Assembly: GCF_003999975.1 (NCBI RefSeq)
Contig: NZ_RJAC01000002.1
Location: 496,001-560,000 of the forward strand
From: Actinoplanes solisilvae
GTDB lineage: Bacteria; Actinomycetota; Actinomycetes; Mycobacteriales; Micromonosporaceae
Direction: 5' to 3'
DNA: 64,000 nucleotides
In this document: positions 43,458 through 52,307 of the stretch, in pieces
Layout: each line of letters starts with the position of its first letter
Position numbering within the stretch: position 1 is the stretch's first letter
Notes under the pieces: generated by a model
The model's input: the letters and a program-made list of their open reading frames with translations, nothing else
Databases searched by the model: none
What the model was told of the DNA's origin: nothing
Made by a program: the position numbers and the translations under genes

Positions 43458-43913
43458 GTGCCTATCCCGGAGTTCGTCGTCGCCCTCAGGAAGAAGGTCG
43501 GGCACGACCCGTTGCCGCTGCCGGGCGTGATCGCCGTCGTGCTCGACGACCGGAACCGTGTGCTGCTCGTACGCCGTTCCGACACCGACGAATGGGCGCT
43601 GACCACCGGTTGTCTCGAGCCCGGCGAACAGCCGGCCGACGGCGCGAGACGCGAGGTGCGGGAGGAGACCGGCGTCGAGGTCACCGTCGAACGCCTGCTC
43701 GCTGTCGAGGCGCTCGATCTCGACGTGGCCCCGAACGGCGACCAGATCTACTGGCTCTGCGTCGGATTGCTGTGCCGCTACGCGGGCGGCGCGGCGCGGG
43801 TCAACGACGACGAATCGGTCGACGTGCGGTGGTTCGAGGCCGCGGACGTGCCGGCCCTGCCGCCGCACCAGGCCCGCTGTCTGGAGCAGGCGCTGCGTGG
43901 CGACAGGCCGTAG
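43458..43913 (+). CDS. Nudix hydrolase
   Basis: 151 residues from GTG 43458. The Nudix box GCLEPGEQPADGARREVREETGVEV fits Gx5Ex7REUxEExGU, giving Mg2+-dependent hydrolysis of a nucleoside diphosphate linked to another moiety. The N-terminal VPIPEFVVALRKKVGHDPLPLPGV segment is frequent in actinobacterial homologues. Substrate cannot be told from sequence. It converges on the permease gene with five bases between the stops. Confidence 0.9.
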   Translation: MPIPEFVVALRKKVGHDPLPLPGVIAVVLDDRNRVLLVRRSDTDEWALTTGCLEPGEQPADGARREVREETGVEVTVERLLAVEALDLDVAPNGDQIYWLCVGLLCRYAGGAARVNDDESVDVRWFEAADVPALPPHQARCLEQALRGDRP

Positions 43914-43918
43914 AAGCG

Positions 43919-45859
43919 TCACCCCACGTGTACGTGAGGGCGTCGGTTGCGGTCGGGTTCGGCCTGGCGGATCATTTCGCGGGTTACCGGGGCCACCTCG
44001 CCCTGGCCGAAGATCAGGTAGCGGATGAAGTTGGCGACCGGGCTGCCCTCGGTCCATTCGAAGTAGATGTGTGGCCGGCGGCCCGTGGTGTCGCGGATCC
44101 ACAGCAGCAGGGCGGCCAGCGCGCTCGGCACCGACGAACTCTCCACGCGCAGCACCCGGTAGCGGTGGTGCAGGACCTCACCCCGTACGCGGAGCTCGGT
44201 CTCGAAATCGGAGGCGTCGGCGACCGTCACCTCTACGAAGATCACGTCACGGTCGTCGGCCATGTCGTTGTCGGCGAGGATCTGAGCGATCTTGTCGCTG
44301 TATTCGCGGGTGTCGCGGCCGTCGGGCTCGTTGGCGACCAGCCGGATCTGGCGACGACGGCATTCGTTGAGGAAGCCGCGCGCGACCTCGTCGGCTTCGA
44401 TGTTCGTGACGCGCAGGTCGAACGAGCGGAAGAGCCGGGACAGGAACGAGGTCACCAGGATCGCCGCGATAAAACAGGCCGCGATCTTCACGCCGTCCGG
44501 CCGCTCGACCACGTTGGCGACGGTCGTGTAGGCGAACAGCACCGCGATGACCCCGAAGGCGTACGTCCGTTTGCGTTGCCCTCGTCGGCGGGCCGAGAGC
44601 GTCACGGCGACCGCGGCTGACGTGATCAGCACCAGGACTCCGGTGGCGTAGGCGCCGCCCTGCGCGTCGACGTCGGCGTCGAAGATCCAGGTGATCAGGA
44701 ACGCCGTGCCGGTGAAGACCAGCACCAGGGGGCGTACGGCCCGGGCCCAGCTGGGCGCCATGCCGAAGCGCGGCAGGTAGCGCGGCACCAGGTTGAGCAG
44801 CCCGGCCATCGCCGATGCCCCCGCGAACCACAGGATCGCGATCGTCGACAGGTCGTACGCGGTCCCGAAGACGTTGCCGAGCCTCTCGTGGGCCAGGAAG
44901 GCCAGCGCGCGCCCGTTCGCCTCGCCGCCCGCCTCGAACTCCGACTGCGGGATCAGCACGGTGGTGACCAGGCTGCTGGTCATCAGGAACACGCTCATGA
45001 TCACGGCGGCCGTGGTGAGCAGCTTCTTCGCGCCGCGGATGCGTCCGGCGCGGTCGCCCTTGATGTGCGGCATGACCGCGACGCCGGTTTCGAAGCCGGA
45101 CAGTCCGAGGGCCAGTTTGGGGAAGACCAGCAGCGCGATGCCGACCATGGCGAGCGGACTGCCGTGCGAGGTGGTCAGCGCGTCGGTCCAGTCGATCACC
45201 GCGTGCGGGTGGGTGATCACCTGCCACAGTCCGTCGCCGATGACGACGACGTTGAGCACGAGATAGATGCCGACCAGGCCGACCGCGATGCCGATCGCCT
45301 CGGTGAAGCCCTTCAGGAAGACCGCGCCGAGCAGGGCGATCAGCAGCATGGTCACGATCACCTGGTGGCCCTGCAGCGAGTCGGGCCAGAACGGGTTCTC
45401 GTCGATGTGCGCGGTCGCGTCGGCGGCCGAGAGGGTGATCGTGATGATGAAGTCGGTGGCCGCGAAGCCGAGCAGGGCCAGGACGAACAGCTTGCCCTTC
45501 CAGAAGGACAGCAGCTTGACCAGCATCGCGATCGAGCCCTCGCCGTTCGGGCTGTCCGAGGCCACGCGGCGATAGACGGGCAGCGCCCCGAGCAGGGTCA
45601 CCAGCACGAGCACGAGGGTGGCGATCGGCGAGAGAACACCGGCGGCGAGGGCGGCGATGCCCGGCTGGTAGCCCAGCGTGGAGAAGTAGTCCACGCCGGT
45701 CAGGCACATCACCTTCCACCACGAGTGCGGCTTCTCGTCGGGGTCGGCCGGCTGGCCGTGCGGGCCCTCGTGGTGCTGTGCGGTCTCGTTCAGTCCGGAG
45801 AGCATCCAATCCCGGAACCCGGTTGCGGTCACCGCAAAATGGTTCCATCGTCGTGACAT
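43919..45859 (-). CDS. APC-superfamily permease with cytoplasmic C-terminal domain
   Basis: 646 residues from ATG 45859; ATG 45805 ([10 protein letters not shown]) is an alternative start. About twelve membrane helices begin at [32 protein letters not shown], an APC family opening with the unwound first helix. The last 150 residues are soluble ([31 protein letters not shown]...). The layout recalls KimA/KUP-like potassium importers, but amino-acid transport is equally possible. No riboswitch is visible in the 77-base gap to the divergent gene. Confidence 0.85.
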   Translation of the reverse strand: MSRRWNHFAVTATGFRDWMLSGLNETAQHHEGPHGQPADPDEKPHSWWKVMCLTGVDYFSTLGYQPGIAALAAGVLSPIATLVLVLVTLLGALPVYRRVASDSPNGEGSIAMLVKLLSFWKGKLFVLALLGFAATDFIITITLSAADATAHIDENPFWPDSLQGHQVIVTMLLIALLGAVFLKGFTEAIGIAVGLVGIYLVLNVVVIGDGLWQVITHPHAVIDWTDALTTSHGSPLAMVGIALLVFPKLALGLSGFETGVAVMPHIKGDRAGRIRGAKKLLTTAAVIMSVFLMTSSLVTTVLIPQSEFEAGGEANGRALAFLAHERLGNVFGTAYDLSTIAILWFAGASAMAGLLNLVPRYLPRFGMAPSWARAVRPLVLVFTGTAFLITWIFDADVDAQGGAYATGVLVLITSAAVAVTLSARRRGQRKRTYAFGVIAVLFAYTTVANVVERPDGVKIAACFIAAILVTSFLSRLFRSFDLRVTNIEADEVARGFLNECRRRQIRLVANEPDGRDTREYSDKIAQILADNDMADDRDVIFVEVTVADASDFETELRVRGEVLHHRYRVLRVESSSVPSALAALLLWIRDTTGRRPHIYFEWTEGSPVANFIRYLIFGQGEVAPVTREMIRQAEPDRNRRPHVHVG

Positions 45860-45936
45860 CGACCGCCAAGCGAGAGCGTTAATACGGCGTCAAAAAAGCC
45901 GCGCATCCTCTCCGTGGGTAGCGGCGTTGACACGGC

Positions 45937-46635
45937 GTGCGATTTCTCTCCGTCCTGGTGCTGCTGACCATGAGCGGGGCCGCCCCGGCCGCGCCGCTCG
46001 CGGCCCGCTACACGTTCGACGGGCCCGCACCGCTGGCCGACGTCTCCGGGCACGGCCATGACCTCAGCCCGGTCAGCCGGTTCGGCGGCGCGTTCCAGAC
46101 GGTGCCGCACGGTGCCGGCAAGGCTCTGGCGTTCCCGCCACCGTGCCGCAACGAGCCCTGCCCCCGGATCGCGCTGCGGGCGGCCAGCACGACGGAGCTC
46201 AACCCGGGCCGGCGCCCGATCCGCTACGGCGCCTCGGTGCGGCTCGCCCCCGATCAGACGACCGACGGCGAGAACGTGTTGCAGAAGGGCTATTCGATGC
46301 GGGGCAGCCAGTACAAGCTGCAGATCGACGGCCTGGCCGGGCGGCCGAGCTGCGTGCTGGTCGACGACCGGCACCCGCGCATCCACGCCGCGATCAGCAG
46401 CGTGGGCATCGCCGACGACCGCTGGCACACGCTGGAGTGCCGCCGCGACGGGACCCGCCTGAGCATGCTGGTCGACGGCTTCGAACGCGGGCGGGCCACG
46501 TTACCGGCCGGCCTGTCGGTCAACAACCGCCTGCCGTTCAGCATCGGCGGGAAGGGCTCCTACGCCGACAACGACCAGTTCCAGGGCATGCTGGACGACG
46601 TCTGGGTGACGATTCAGGCCGGCGGCAGCGCGTAG
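45937..46635 (+). CDS. Secreted LamG/concanavalin-like domain protein
   Basis: 232 residues from GTG 45937. Sec signal peptide MRFLSVLVLLTMSGAAPAAP, then a jelly-roll lectin-like fold: ARYTFDGPAPLADVSGHGHDLSPV, SVRLAPDQTTDG, YKLQIDGLAG, DDRWHTLECRRDGTRLSMLVDG and DNDQFQGMLDDVWV. Likely binds carbohydrate or another extracellular ligand; no catalytic residues seen. Its 3' end overlaps the convergent DUF1707 gene by 22 bases. Confidence 0.83.
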   Translation: MRFLSVLVLLTMSGAAPAAPLAARYTFDGPAPLADVSGHGHDLSPVSRFGGAFQTVPHGAGKALAFPPPCRNEPCPRIALRAASTTELNPGRRPIRYGASVRLAPDQTTDGENVLQKGYSMRGSQYKLQIDGLAGRPSCVLVDDRHPRIHAAISSVGIADDRWHTLECRRDGTRLSMLVDGFERGRATLPAGLSVNNRLPFSIGGKGSYADNDQFQGMLDDVWVTIQAGGSA

Positions 46636-47177
46636 GGGCGGGAGACGACCTCGACGTTGCTGAACCACGTGGTGACGTGCACGCGGATCTCGGGCGTGCC
46701 GGGCAGGCGCGGCACGGCGGCCAGGTGCATGTTGCGCGACGAGAAGACGACCGTTCCGGTCAGGTCGACCTCGACCCCCTCCGGGACGATGATCTTCAGC
46801 TCGCCGAAGGTGCAGGTGCCGGCGACCTCGATGACGTCCTGGTCGGTGAGCACCTCGCGCAGGTCGAGCTCGGTCGAGCCGAACAGGGTGAAAAGCTTGA
46901 GCCGCGGTTCGCGCAGCCGCCAGCGGCCCCGGCGCTTGTTCTCGCTGAAGACGGTGACGACCTTGTCGACCGTGGTGGCCGAGCCGACGACCGGCGCGCG
47001 GCCCAGGTCGGCGGTGACCCGGACCAGATCTTCGGTCGTCTCGGCGGCCCAGACCTCGCCGACGCGCACGCTGAACTGCTCAAGCGTCAGAATGCCGTCG
47101 CCGCACGCCTTCTGCAGCAGCTCGGCGGCGCGCTCACGCTCGGGCTCGGAGGGCGGCACCCGCATCGGTGTGGTCAC
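46614..47177 (-). CDS. DUF1707 and LiaF-like domain protein
   Basis: 187 residues. The N-terminal DUF1707 (RVPPSEPERERAAELLQKACGDGILTLEQFSVRVGEVWAAETTEDLVRVTADL) is a SHOCT-like helical module. The C-terminal beta domain (LFGSTELDLREVLTDQDVIEVAGTCTFGELKIIVPEGVEVDL) resembles LiaF/DUF2154 wall-stress proteins. No membrane helix here, unlike LiaF. The gene is nine bases downstream of the Methyltransf_19 gene on the same strand. Confidence 0.87.
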   Translation of the reverse strand: MTTPMRVPPSEPERERAAELLQKACGDGILTLEQFSVRVGEVWAAETTEDLVRVTADLGRAPVVGSATTVDKVVTVFSENKRRGRWRLREPRLKLFTLFGSTELDLREVLTDQDVIEVAGTCTFGELKIIVPEGVEVDLTGTVVFSSRNMHLAAVPRLPGTPEIRVHVTTWFSNVEVVSRPYALPPA

Positions 47178-47186
47178 GACGCGATC

Positions 47187-47978
47187 TTAGGGCTTCCGGG
47201 CCACCAGGCCATAGACGCTGACCTCGGCCGGCGTCGGGCGGGGCTGCGGCTCGTCGTCGGCGCGCCAGTCGCTGACGGCCACGATGCCCGGCTCGAGGAT
47301 CTCCAAGCCTTCGGCGATCGTACGGACCTCGTCGCGCGTGCGCGGCCAGGCGTCGATCTGACCCCGGGCCGCCATCGCCTCGAACCGGGCGCGGGTCTCG
47401 GCGTCGGAGAAGTCGCCGGTGCCGTTGCTCAGCACCAGGTAGCTGCCGGACGGCAGGGCGTCGAGCAGCGTGCGCACCAGCCCGGCGGCCTCGTCGGTGT
47501 CGCGGATGAAGTGCAGCACGGCGATGAGCATCAGCGCGACCGGCTGATCGAGGTCGAGCACGTCGCGGAGGGCCGGGTCGGCGAGGATCTTGCCGGGGTC
47601 GCGCAGGTCGGCCTCGAGATAGGCGGTGCGGCCCTCGGGGGTGCTGGTCAGCAGCGCCCGCGCGTGCACCAGCACCATCGGGTCGTTGTCGACGTAGACG
47701 ACGCGCGAGCCGGGCGCGATGCGCTGGGCGACCTCGTGCGTGTTGTCGGCCGTGGGCAGGCCGGTGCCGATGTCGAGGAACTGCCGGACGCCGGCTTCCT
47801 GGGTCAGGTGGGTGACCGCGCGCCGCAGGAAGCCCCGGTTCTCGCGAGCGGTCGTGCGGATGGTGGGGAAGACCGCGGCGATCTGCTCGCCCGACTCGCG
47901 ATCGACGGCGAAGTTGTCCTTGCCGCCGAGCCAGTAGTTGTAACGCCGCGCCGAATGTACCCGGGTCTCATCCACCAT
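47187..47978 (-). CDS. SAM-dependent methyltransferase, Methyltransf_19 family
   Basis: 263 residues. Starts MVDETRVHSARRYNYWLGGKDNFAVDRE, the characteristic signature of this actinobacterial family, with SAM motif I FLDIGTGLPTADNTHEVA and VVYVDNDPMVLVHARALL. Full length. The family is abundant in actinomycetes; substrates are largely unknown. Probably co-transcribed with the DUF1707 gene. Confidence 0.92.
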   Translation of the reverse strand: MVDETRVHSARRYNYWLGGKDNFAVDRESGEQIAAVFPTIRTTARENRGFLRRAVTHLTQEAGVRQFLDIGTGLPTADNTHEVAQRIAPGSRVVYVDNDPMVLVHARALLTSTPEGRTAYLEADLRDPGKILADPALRDVLDLDQPVALMLIAVLHFIRDTDEAAGLVRTLLDALPSGSYLVLSNGTGDFSDAETRARFEAMAARGQIDAWPRTRDEVRTIAEGLEILEPGIVAVSDWRADDEPQPRPTPAEVSVYGLVARKP

Positions 47979-48090
47979 CCGGGCAGTTTAGTCCTTTGTG
48001 GAGGACGTCAGCGCCCCGGAAAGTTCAGCAAACGCCCAGGTGTGCAGCGTGGCGGGAGTCGTGCTGCGAAAATCTCGCGGCGCCCGGTCG

Positions 48091-48120
48091 GGGTGGTCAC
48101 GACAATCGTCATGACCACCC
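48091..48120 (-). terminator. Hairpin terminator of the rhamnose/lactate operon
   Basis: GGGTGGTCACGAC pairs with GTCATGACCACCC (one mismatch) around AATC, 12 bases past the stop of the last operon gene. Confidence 0.7.
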
Positions 48121-48131
48121 GTTTACCCGGC

Positions 48132-49547
48132 TCAGACCTGCAGGAACTCGATTCCCAGCAAACTGGCGGCGGCCTTGTAGTCGGCGGCGCGGTGGCCGAG
48201 CGACAGCGACCAGTGGTGGCCGACGCCGGAGGCGCTCCAGTCGTCGACCCACTCGCCCGGGTCGCGGCCGAAGTCGACCCGGCTCGTGGTGTTGCCGATC
48301 GCGAGCAGCGGTCCCTCGACCACGGTGCCCTCGCCCGCGATGAACGACAGCGAGCCGTCCCGGTCCTGGCCCAGCCCGAGCAGGGTCACCGGCCCGGGGC
48401 GTACGTCGAATTCGACCGAGACGCCCCAGCCACGCTTGCCGTGATAGACGCCCAGCCCGCGCAGCAGCGGCTGCCGTGAACTGACCGCGAGGTGGGCCGG
48501 CCCGTCGTGCCCCATCTCGACGACGTCGTCCTCGAAATTCAGCGCCTGGATCTCGCAGAACGATCCACCTGCCCCGGCGACCTGGGTGGCGAGCTGGGCC
48601 ACGGTCGTACGCAGCTCGTATTCACCGGTCGTCGGGATGCCCCGCGCGGTCAGCAGCGACGCGCCCAGGATCATGCCGGCGCCGAGCCGCTCGTGCTGCT
48701 CGCCGGCCAGCCCACGGTGGTAGTAGGCGAGGCTGTCGAGGTCGAAGTCCTCGGCGAGCTTGTCGAGGCCGACCGAGACGCGAGCGCCCCAGGCGAAGTC
48801 GTCGTCCTTCACCGAGTCGTCCAGCACGAAGATCTTGCGGGCCAGCTCCATCCGCTCGGCGACCTCGTCGTCGGTCGCCGCGAGCGTGCGTTCCCGAAGG
48901 TCGTCGAACTCGAGCACCTCGACGTGCGAACCGAACGTGGTCGGCAGCAGCGTGAGGTCGGTCGACACGTCGAGCATGCCCGGATAGAGGTGGCCCATCA
49001 GCCCGTGCCGGGCCGTACGCAGCGCGGCCCGCACCCGGGCGGCGGTGATCCACCGCGAGATGCGCGTCCAGGCGCTCTCCTGCTTGAGCCAGCCGGTGAC
49101 CGACCGGAACGGGATGCCGGCCCGCCGGAACAGGTTGCCGACCTCGGGCACCGGGCACTGCCCGCAGTAGGCCAGCCAAGCCCCGGTGTCGAAGGTGGCG
49201 TGGTCCATCTTCTCGGTCGGCTGCAGGTCGATGACCAGCACCGGGGTGTTCGACCGCTGCGCGATCGGCAGCACCATCGACGACGTGAGATAGGTGGTCA
49301 GGAAGAGCACGATGAGGTCGCAGTCGGCCTGCCGCAGCTTCTCGGCCGCGACCGCGCCCTCCTGCGCGTCGGAGATGAAGCCGACGTCGGTGACCTCGGC
49401 GTCCATCTCCTGGAACCGCTCGGAGACGTACCGGGCCGACTCCTGCAACTGCGGCAGCAGGTCGGGGAACTGCGGCCAGTACGTGCCGAGGCCGCCGGCC
49501 ACCAGCCCGATCCGGGTCTTACGTCGTGCTTTAGGGGTGAGGATCAT
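48132..49547 (-). CDS. L-fucose/L-arabinose isomerase family protein
   Basis: 471 residues from ATG 49547. Opens RIGLVAGGLGTYWPQFPDLLPQL and contains the LTTYLTSSMVLPIAQRSNTPVLVIDLQPT and MGHLYPGMLDVSTDLTLLPTTFGSHVEVLEF segments of AraA/FucI-type isomerases (COG2160/COG2407). These enzymes interconvert aldoses and ketoses using a divalent metal. As the last gene of the rhamnulose-lactate operon, overlapping lutC by ATGA, it may serve as the rhamnose or another deoxysugar isomerase, since no RhaA/RhaI-type isomerase is present in the window. Confidence 0.82.
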   Translation of the reverse strand: MILTPKARRKTRIGLVAGGLGTYWPQFPDLLPQLQESARYVSERFQEMDAEVTDVGFISDAQEGAVAAEKLRQADCDLIVLFLTTYLTSSMVLPIAQRSNTPVLVIDLQPTEKMDHATFDTGAWLAYCGQCPVPEVGNLFRRAGIPFRSVTGWLKQESAWTRISRWITAARVRAALRTARHGLMGHLYPGMLDVSTDLTLLPTTFGSHVEVLEFDDLRERTLAATDDEVAERMELARKIFVLDDSVKDDDFAWGARVSVGLDKLAEDFDLDSLAYYHRGLAGEQHERLGAGMILGASLLTARGIPTTGEYELRTTVAQLATQVAGAGGSFCEIQALNFEDDVVEMGHDGPAHLAVSSRQPLLRGLGVYHGKRGWGVSVEFDVRPGPVTLLGLGQDRDGSLSFIAGEGTVVEGPLLAIGNTTSRVDFGRDPGEWVDDWSASGVGHHWSLSLGHRAADYKAAASLLGIEFLQV

Positions 49548-50140
49548 GCTGTCTCCCAAAGGATCACGTGCAGGTTGCGGGGGCCGTGCACCCCCTCGAC
49601 CCGGTTGAGCTCGATGTCGCTGGTCGCTGAGGGCCCGCTGATCCACGTGAGGGGGCGGGTCGGTTCGAGCTGGGCCACGGCCTCGGGCACGGAGGCGACC
49701 ACCTGTTCCGGACGCAGCACGCAGATGTGCAGGTCGGGCAGGAGTGAGAGGATGCGCCGCCCCTGATCGTCGGAGGCGTCCAGCACGATCGTGCCGGTCT
49801 CGACAACGGCGACGGCCGCGGCGGTCACGACACCATCGGCCGCGGCGATCTCAGCCGCCGAAAGACCGTCGTCACGACGCACCGGCACCTCCGGCGGCAG
49901 CCATTCCCCGGGCAGACCAGGGGGTACGACCAGAGTGCCCGACCCGATGATCTCGGCGATCGCGCCCGAGACATCCGACGTACGGTGAACTACCGCCTTG
50001 TAGTCGACCAGCCGCTCGACGAGCAAGTCAAGATCAACAGGTGCCGCGCCGGTCCGATAGTCGCGCGGGATATCGGGCTCCGCGGGAGAAGAACCCAGCG
50101 CCTGGCGGATTCGCCCGAGAATCAGCTCTTTGCTGCTCAT
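49544..50140 (-). CDS. lutC: L-lactate utilisation protein LutC
   Basis: 198 residues from ATG 50140. LutC/YkgG family: KELILGRIRQALG at the start, then DGVVTAAAVAVVETGTIVLDASDDQGRRILSLLPDLHICVLRPEQVV and a C-terminal ISGPSATSDIELNRVEGVHGPRNLHVIL. It is part of the LutABC complex that oxidises L-lactate to pyruvate. It overlaps lutB and the isomerase gene by four bases each. Confidence 0.92.
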   Translation of the reverse strand: MSSKELILGRIRQALGSSPAEPDIPRDYRTGAAPVDLDLLVERLVDYKAVVHRTSDVSGAIAEIIGSGTLVVPPGLPGEWLPPEVPVRRDDGLSAAEIAAADGVVTAAAVAVVETGTIVLDASDDQGRRILSLLPDLHICVLRPEQVVASVPEAVAQLEPTRPLTWISGPSATSDIELNRVEGVHGPRNLHVILWETA

Positions 50141-51564
50141 CGACCCCGCCACCAATCCCTGAAGGTCTCCGACGGCGGCGTGGGCAGGTCGCGCGAGGAC
50201 GACCAGCCGTTCAACGGCGGCGGCAACCCCCGACCCCGTTTACCGAGCAACTTCGCCAGCCTGGCGGCTTTCTGCGCGCGCTCATAGAGCTTGGGATGGT
50301 CCATCGTGTACGCCGCAGCCGCCATCGCGGTCCTCTCGGCGCGCGGGTGCGGCACCTGGTTACGCAGGTGCACGAGGATCGACGGGATGTCGATCTTCAC
50401 CGGGCAGGCGTCGAAGCACGCCCCGCACAGCGACGACGCGTACGGAAGCGAAGCGTTGTCCTCGACCCCGGTCAGCTGCGGCGAGAGGATCGCGCCGATC
50501 GGGCCGGGATAGACCGAGCCGTACGCGTGCCCGCCCGTCCGCTCGTAGACCGGGCACACGTTGAGGCAGGCCGAGCACCGGATGCAGTGCAGCGCCTGGC
50601 GACCCACCTCGTCGGCCAGCACCGCCGTACGCCCGTTGTCGAGCAGCACGAGGTGGAAGTTCTGCGGCCCGTCGCCGGGCGCCACCCCGGTCCACATCGA
50701 CGTGTACGGGTTCATCCGCTCGCCGGTCGAGGCGCGCGGCAGCAGTTGAAGGAACACTTCGAGGTCCTGCCATGTCGGTACGAGCTTCTCGATGCCCATG
50801 ACGGTGATCAGCGTTTCCGGCAGGGTCAGGCACATGCGCCCGTTGCCCTCGGATTCGACGACGGCGAGCGTGCCGGTCTCGGCGATGCCGAAGTTCGCCC
50901 CCGACACGGCCACCTTGGTGCTGAGGAACGTCTCGCGCAGGTAGCGCCGGGCCGCCGCGGCCAGCACGGGCGGATCATCGGTCAGGTCCGGATCGACCCC
51001 CGGCATCTCCGAAAGGAAGATCTCGCGGATCTCGGAGCGGTTGCGGTGAATAGCCGGCACGAGGATGTGCGACGGCTTGTCGTGGCCGAGCTGCACGATG
51101 AGCTCGGCCAGGTCGGTCTCGACCGGCGTGATGCCGGCGTCCTCGAGAGCCTCGTTGAGCCCGATCTCCATCGTCGCCATCGACTTGATCTTGATGACCC
51201 GCTGCTCGCCGGTCGCCTTCACCAGGTCGGTGACGATGCGGTTGGCCTCCGTGGCGTCGGCCGCCCAGTGCACCACGCCACCGGCCGCAGTGACCCTCTC
51301 CTCGAGCTGCTCGAGCAGCCGCGGCAGATTGGCCATCGTGTACGCCTTCAGTGCCGACCCCGCCGACCGAAGCTCCTGCCAGTCCGGCAGCTCGGCGATG
51401 ACCGCGCCCGATTTGCCGCGGATGGTCGTCGTCGCGTGCTGCAGGTTGCGCCGCAGCTGCGGATTCGCCAGCGCCGTCCGCGCCGCCTCAGGGAACGGCT
51501 CGTCGCCCCGCAGGTGACCCACACCCCGAGGTGCGTACGCCGGCATGCCCAGAAATGTGCTCAC
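50137..51564 (-). CDS. lutB: L-lactate utilisation iron-sulfur protein LutB
   Basis: 475 residues from GTG 51564. The N-terminal domain is LutC/YkgG-like; two 4Fe-4S ferredoxin motifs follow in the C-terminal third: CIRCSACLNVCPVY and CGACFDACPVKI. LutB relays electrons in the LutABC lactate dehydrogenase, likely towards quinone. Overlaps both neighbours by four bases (GTGA/ATGA), so stoichiometric translation is expected. Confidence 0.94.
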   Translation of the reverse strand: MSTFLGMPAYAPRGVGHLRGDEPFPEAARTALANPQLRRNLQHATTTIRGKSGAVIAELPDWQELRSAGSALKAYTMANLPRLLEQLEERVTAAGGVVHWAADATEANRIVTDLVKATGEQRVIKIKSMATMEIGLNEALEDAGITPVETDLAELIVQLGHDKPSHILVPAIHRNRSEIREIFLSEMPGVDPDLTDDPPVLAAAARRYLRETFLSTKVAVSGANFGIAETGTLAVVESEGNGRMCLTLPETLITVMGIEKLVPTWQDLEVFLQLLPRASTGERMNPYTSMWTGVAPGDGPQNFHLVLLDNGRTAVLADEVGRQALHCIRCSACLNVCPVYERTGGHAYGSVYPGPIGAILSPQLTGVEDNASLPYASSLCGACFDACPVKIDIPSILVHLRNQVPHPRAERTAMAAAAYTMDHPKLYERAQKAARLAKLLGKRGRGLPPPLNGWSSSRDLPTPPSETFRDWWRGR

Positions 51565-52298
51565 GAGCCAGCCTCCGTCGACGCCAGGATCTCGGCCAGG
51601 TGCACCGTCCGCACGCCGGACTGCAGCCGGGACAGGCCACCGCCGATGTGCATCAGGCAGGACGCGTCGCCGGCCGTGCAGACGTCGGCGCCGGTGTCGA
51701 GCACGTGCCGCATCTTGTCGGCCAGCATCGCGGTCGACGTGTCCGCGTTCTTCACCGCGAACGTGCCGCCGAACCCGCAGCACTGCTCGGCCGCGGGCAG
51801 CTCGACCAGGTCGAGCCCGCGTACCTGGCGCAGCAGCCGCAACGGGCGATCGCCGACCCGCAGCACCCGCAGCGAATGGCAGGTCGGGTGATAGGTGACC
51901 CGATGCGGGTAGTAGGCGCCGACGTCCTCGACCTTGAGCACGTCGATCAGCAGCTCGGACAGCTCGTAGGTGCGGCCGGCGACGGTCTCGGCTCGCGACG
52001 CCAGCCCCTCCTCGCCGGCCTGGCGCGCGACCATCGCGTGCTGGTGGCGGATCGAGCCGACGCAGCTGCCCGAGGGGGCCACGATGACGTCACACGACTC
52101 GAAGGTGCGCACGTAACGGCGTACGAGGGGAAGTGCCTCTTTCTGGTAGCCGGTGTTGACGTGCATCTGGCCGCAACAGGTCTGCTCCTCGGGGAAGACG
52201 ACCTCGTGACCGAGCCGTTCGAGAAGCTGGACGGTTGCCTTCGCCGCGGCCGGGAACATCGTGTCGGCAAGGCAGGTGGCGAACAACGCTATCCGCAC
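51561..52298 (-). CDS. lutA: L-lactate utilisation CCG-domain protein LutA
   Basis: 245 residues. Two cysteine-rich CCG domains: QTCCGQMHVNTGY in the first half and EQCCGFGGTFAVKN in the second, each preceded by the upstream cysteines (LFATCLADTM, TYHPTCHSLR). The CCG pairs probably hold a [4Fe-4S]-type centre. First gene of lutABC. Ten bases separate it from the rhaB stop. Confidence 0.93.
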   Translation of the reverse strand: MRIALFATCLADTMFPAAAKATVQLLERLGHEVVFPEEQTCCGQMHVNTGYQKEALPLVRRYVRTFESCDVIVAPSGSCVGSIRHQHAMVARQAGEEGLASRAETVAGRTYELSELLIDVLKVEDVGAYYPHRVTYHPTCHSLRVLRVGDRPLRLLRQVRGLDLVELPAAEQCCGFGGTFAVKNADTSTAMLADKMRHVLDTGADVCTAGDASCLMHIGGGLSRLQSGVRTVHLAEILASTEAGS

Positions 52299-52307
52299 TG
52301 CGCCTCC

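Noticed and set aside
45860..45936. Cyclic-di-AMP (ydaO-type) riboswitch before the KimA-like permease
   Set aside because: The 77-base gap is too short and lacks the conserved aptamer pairing.
46143..48479. 778-residue plus-strand frame
   Set aside because: Overlaps LamG, DUF1707 and methyltransferase genes on both strands; shadow frame.
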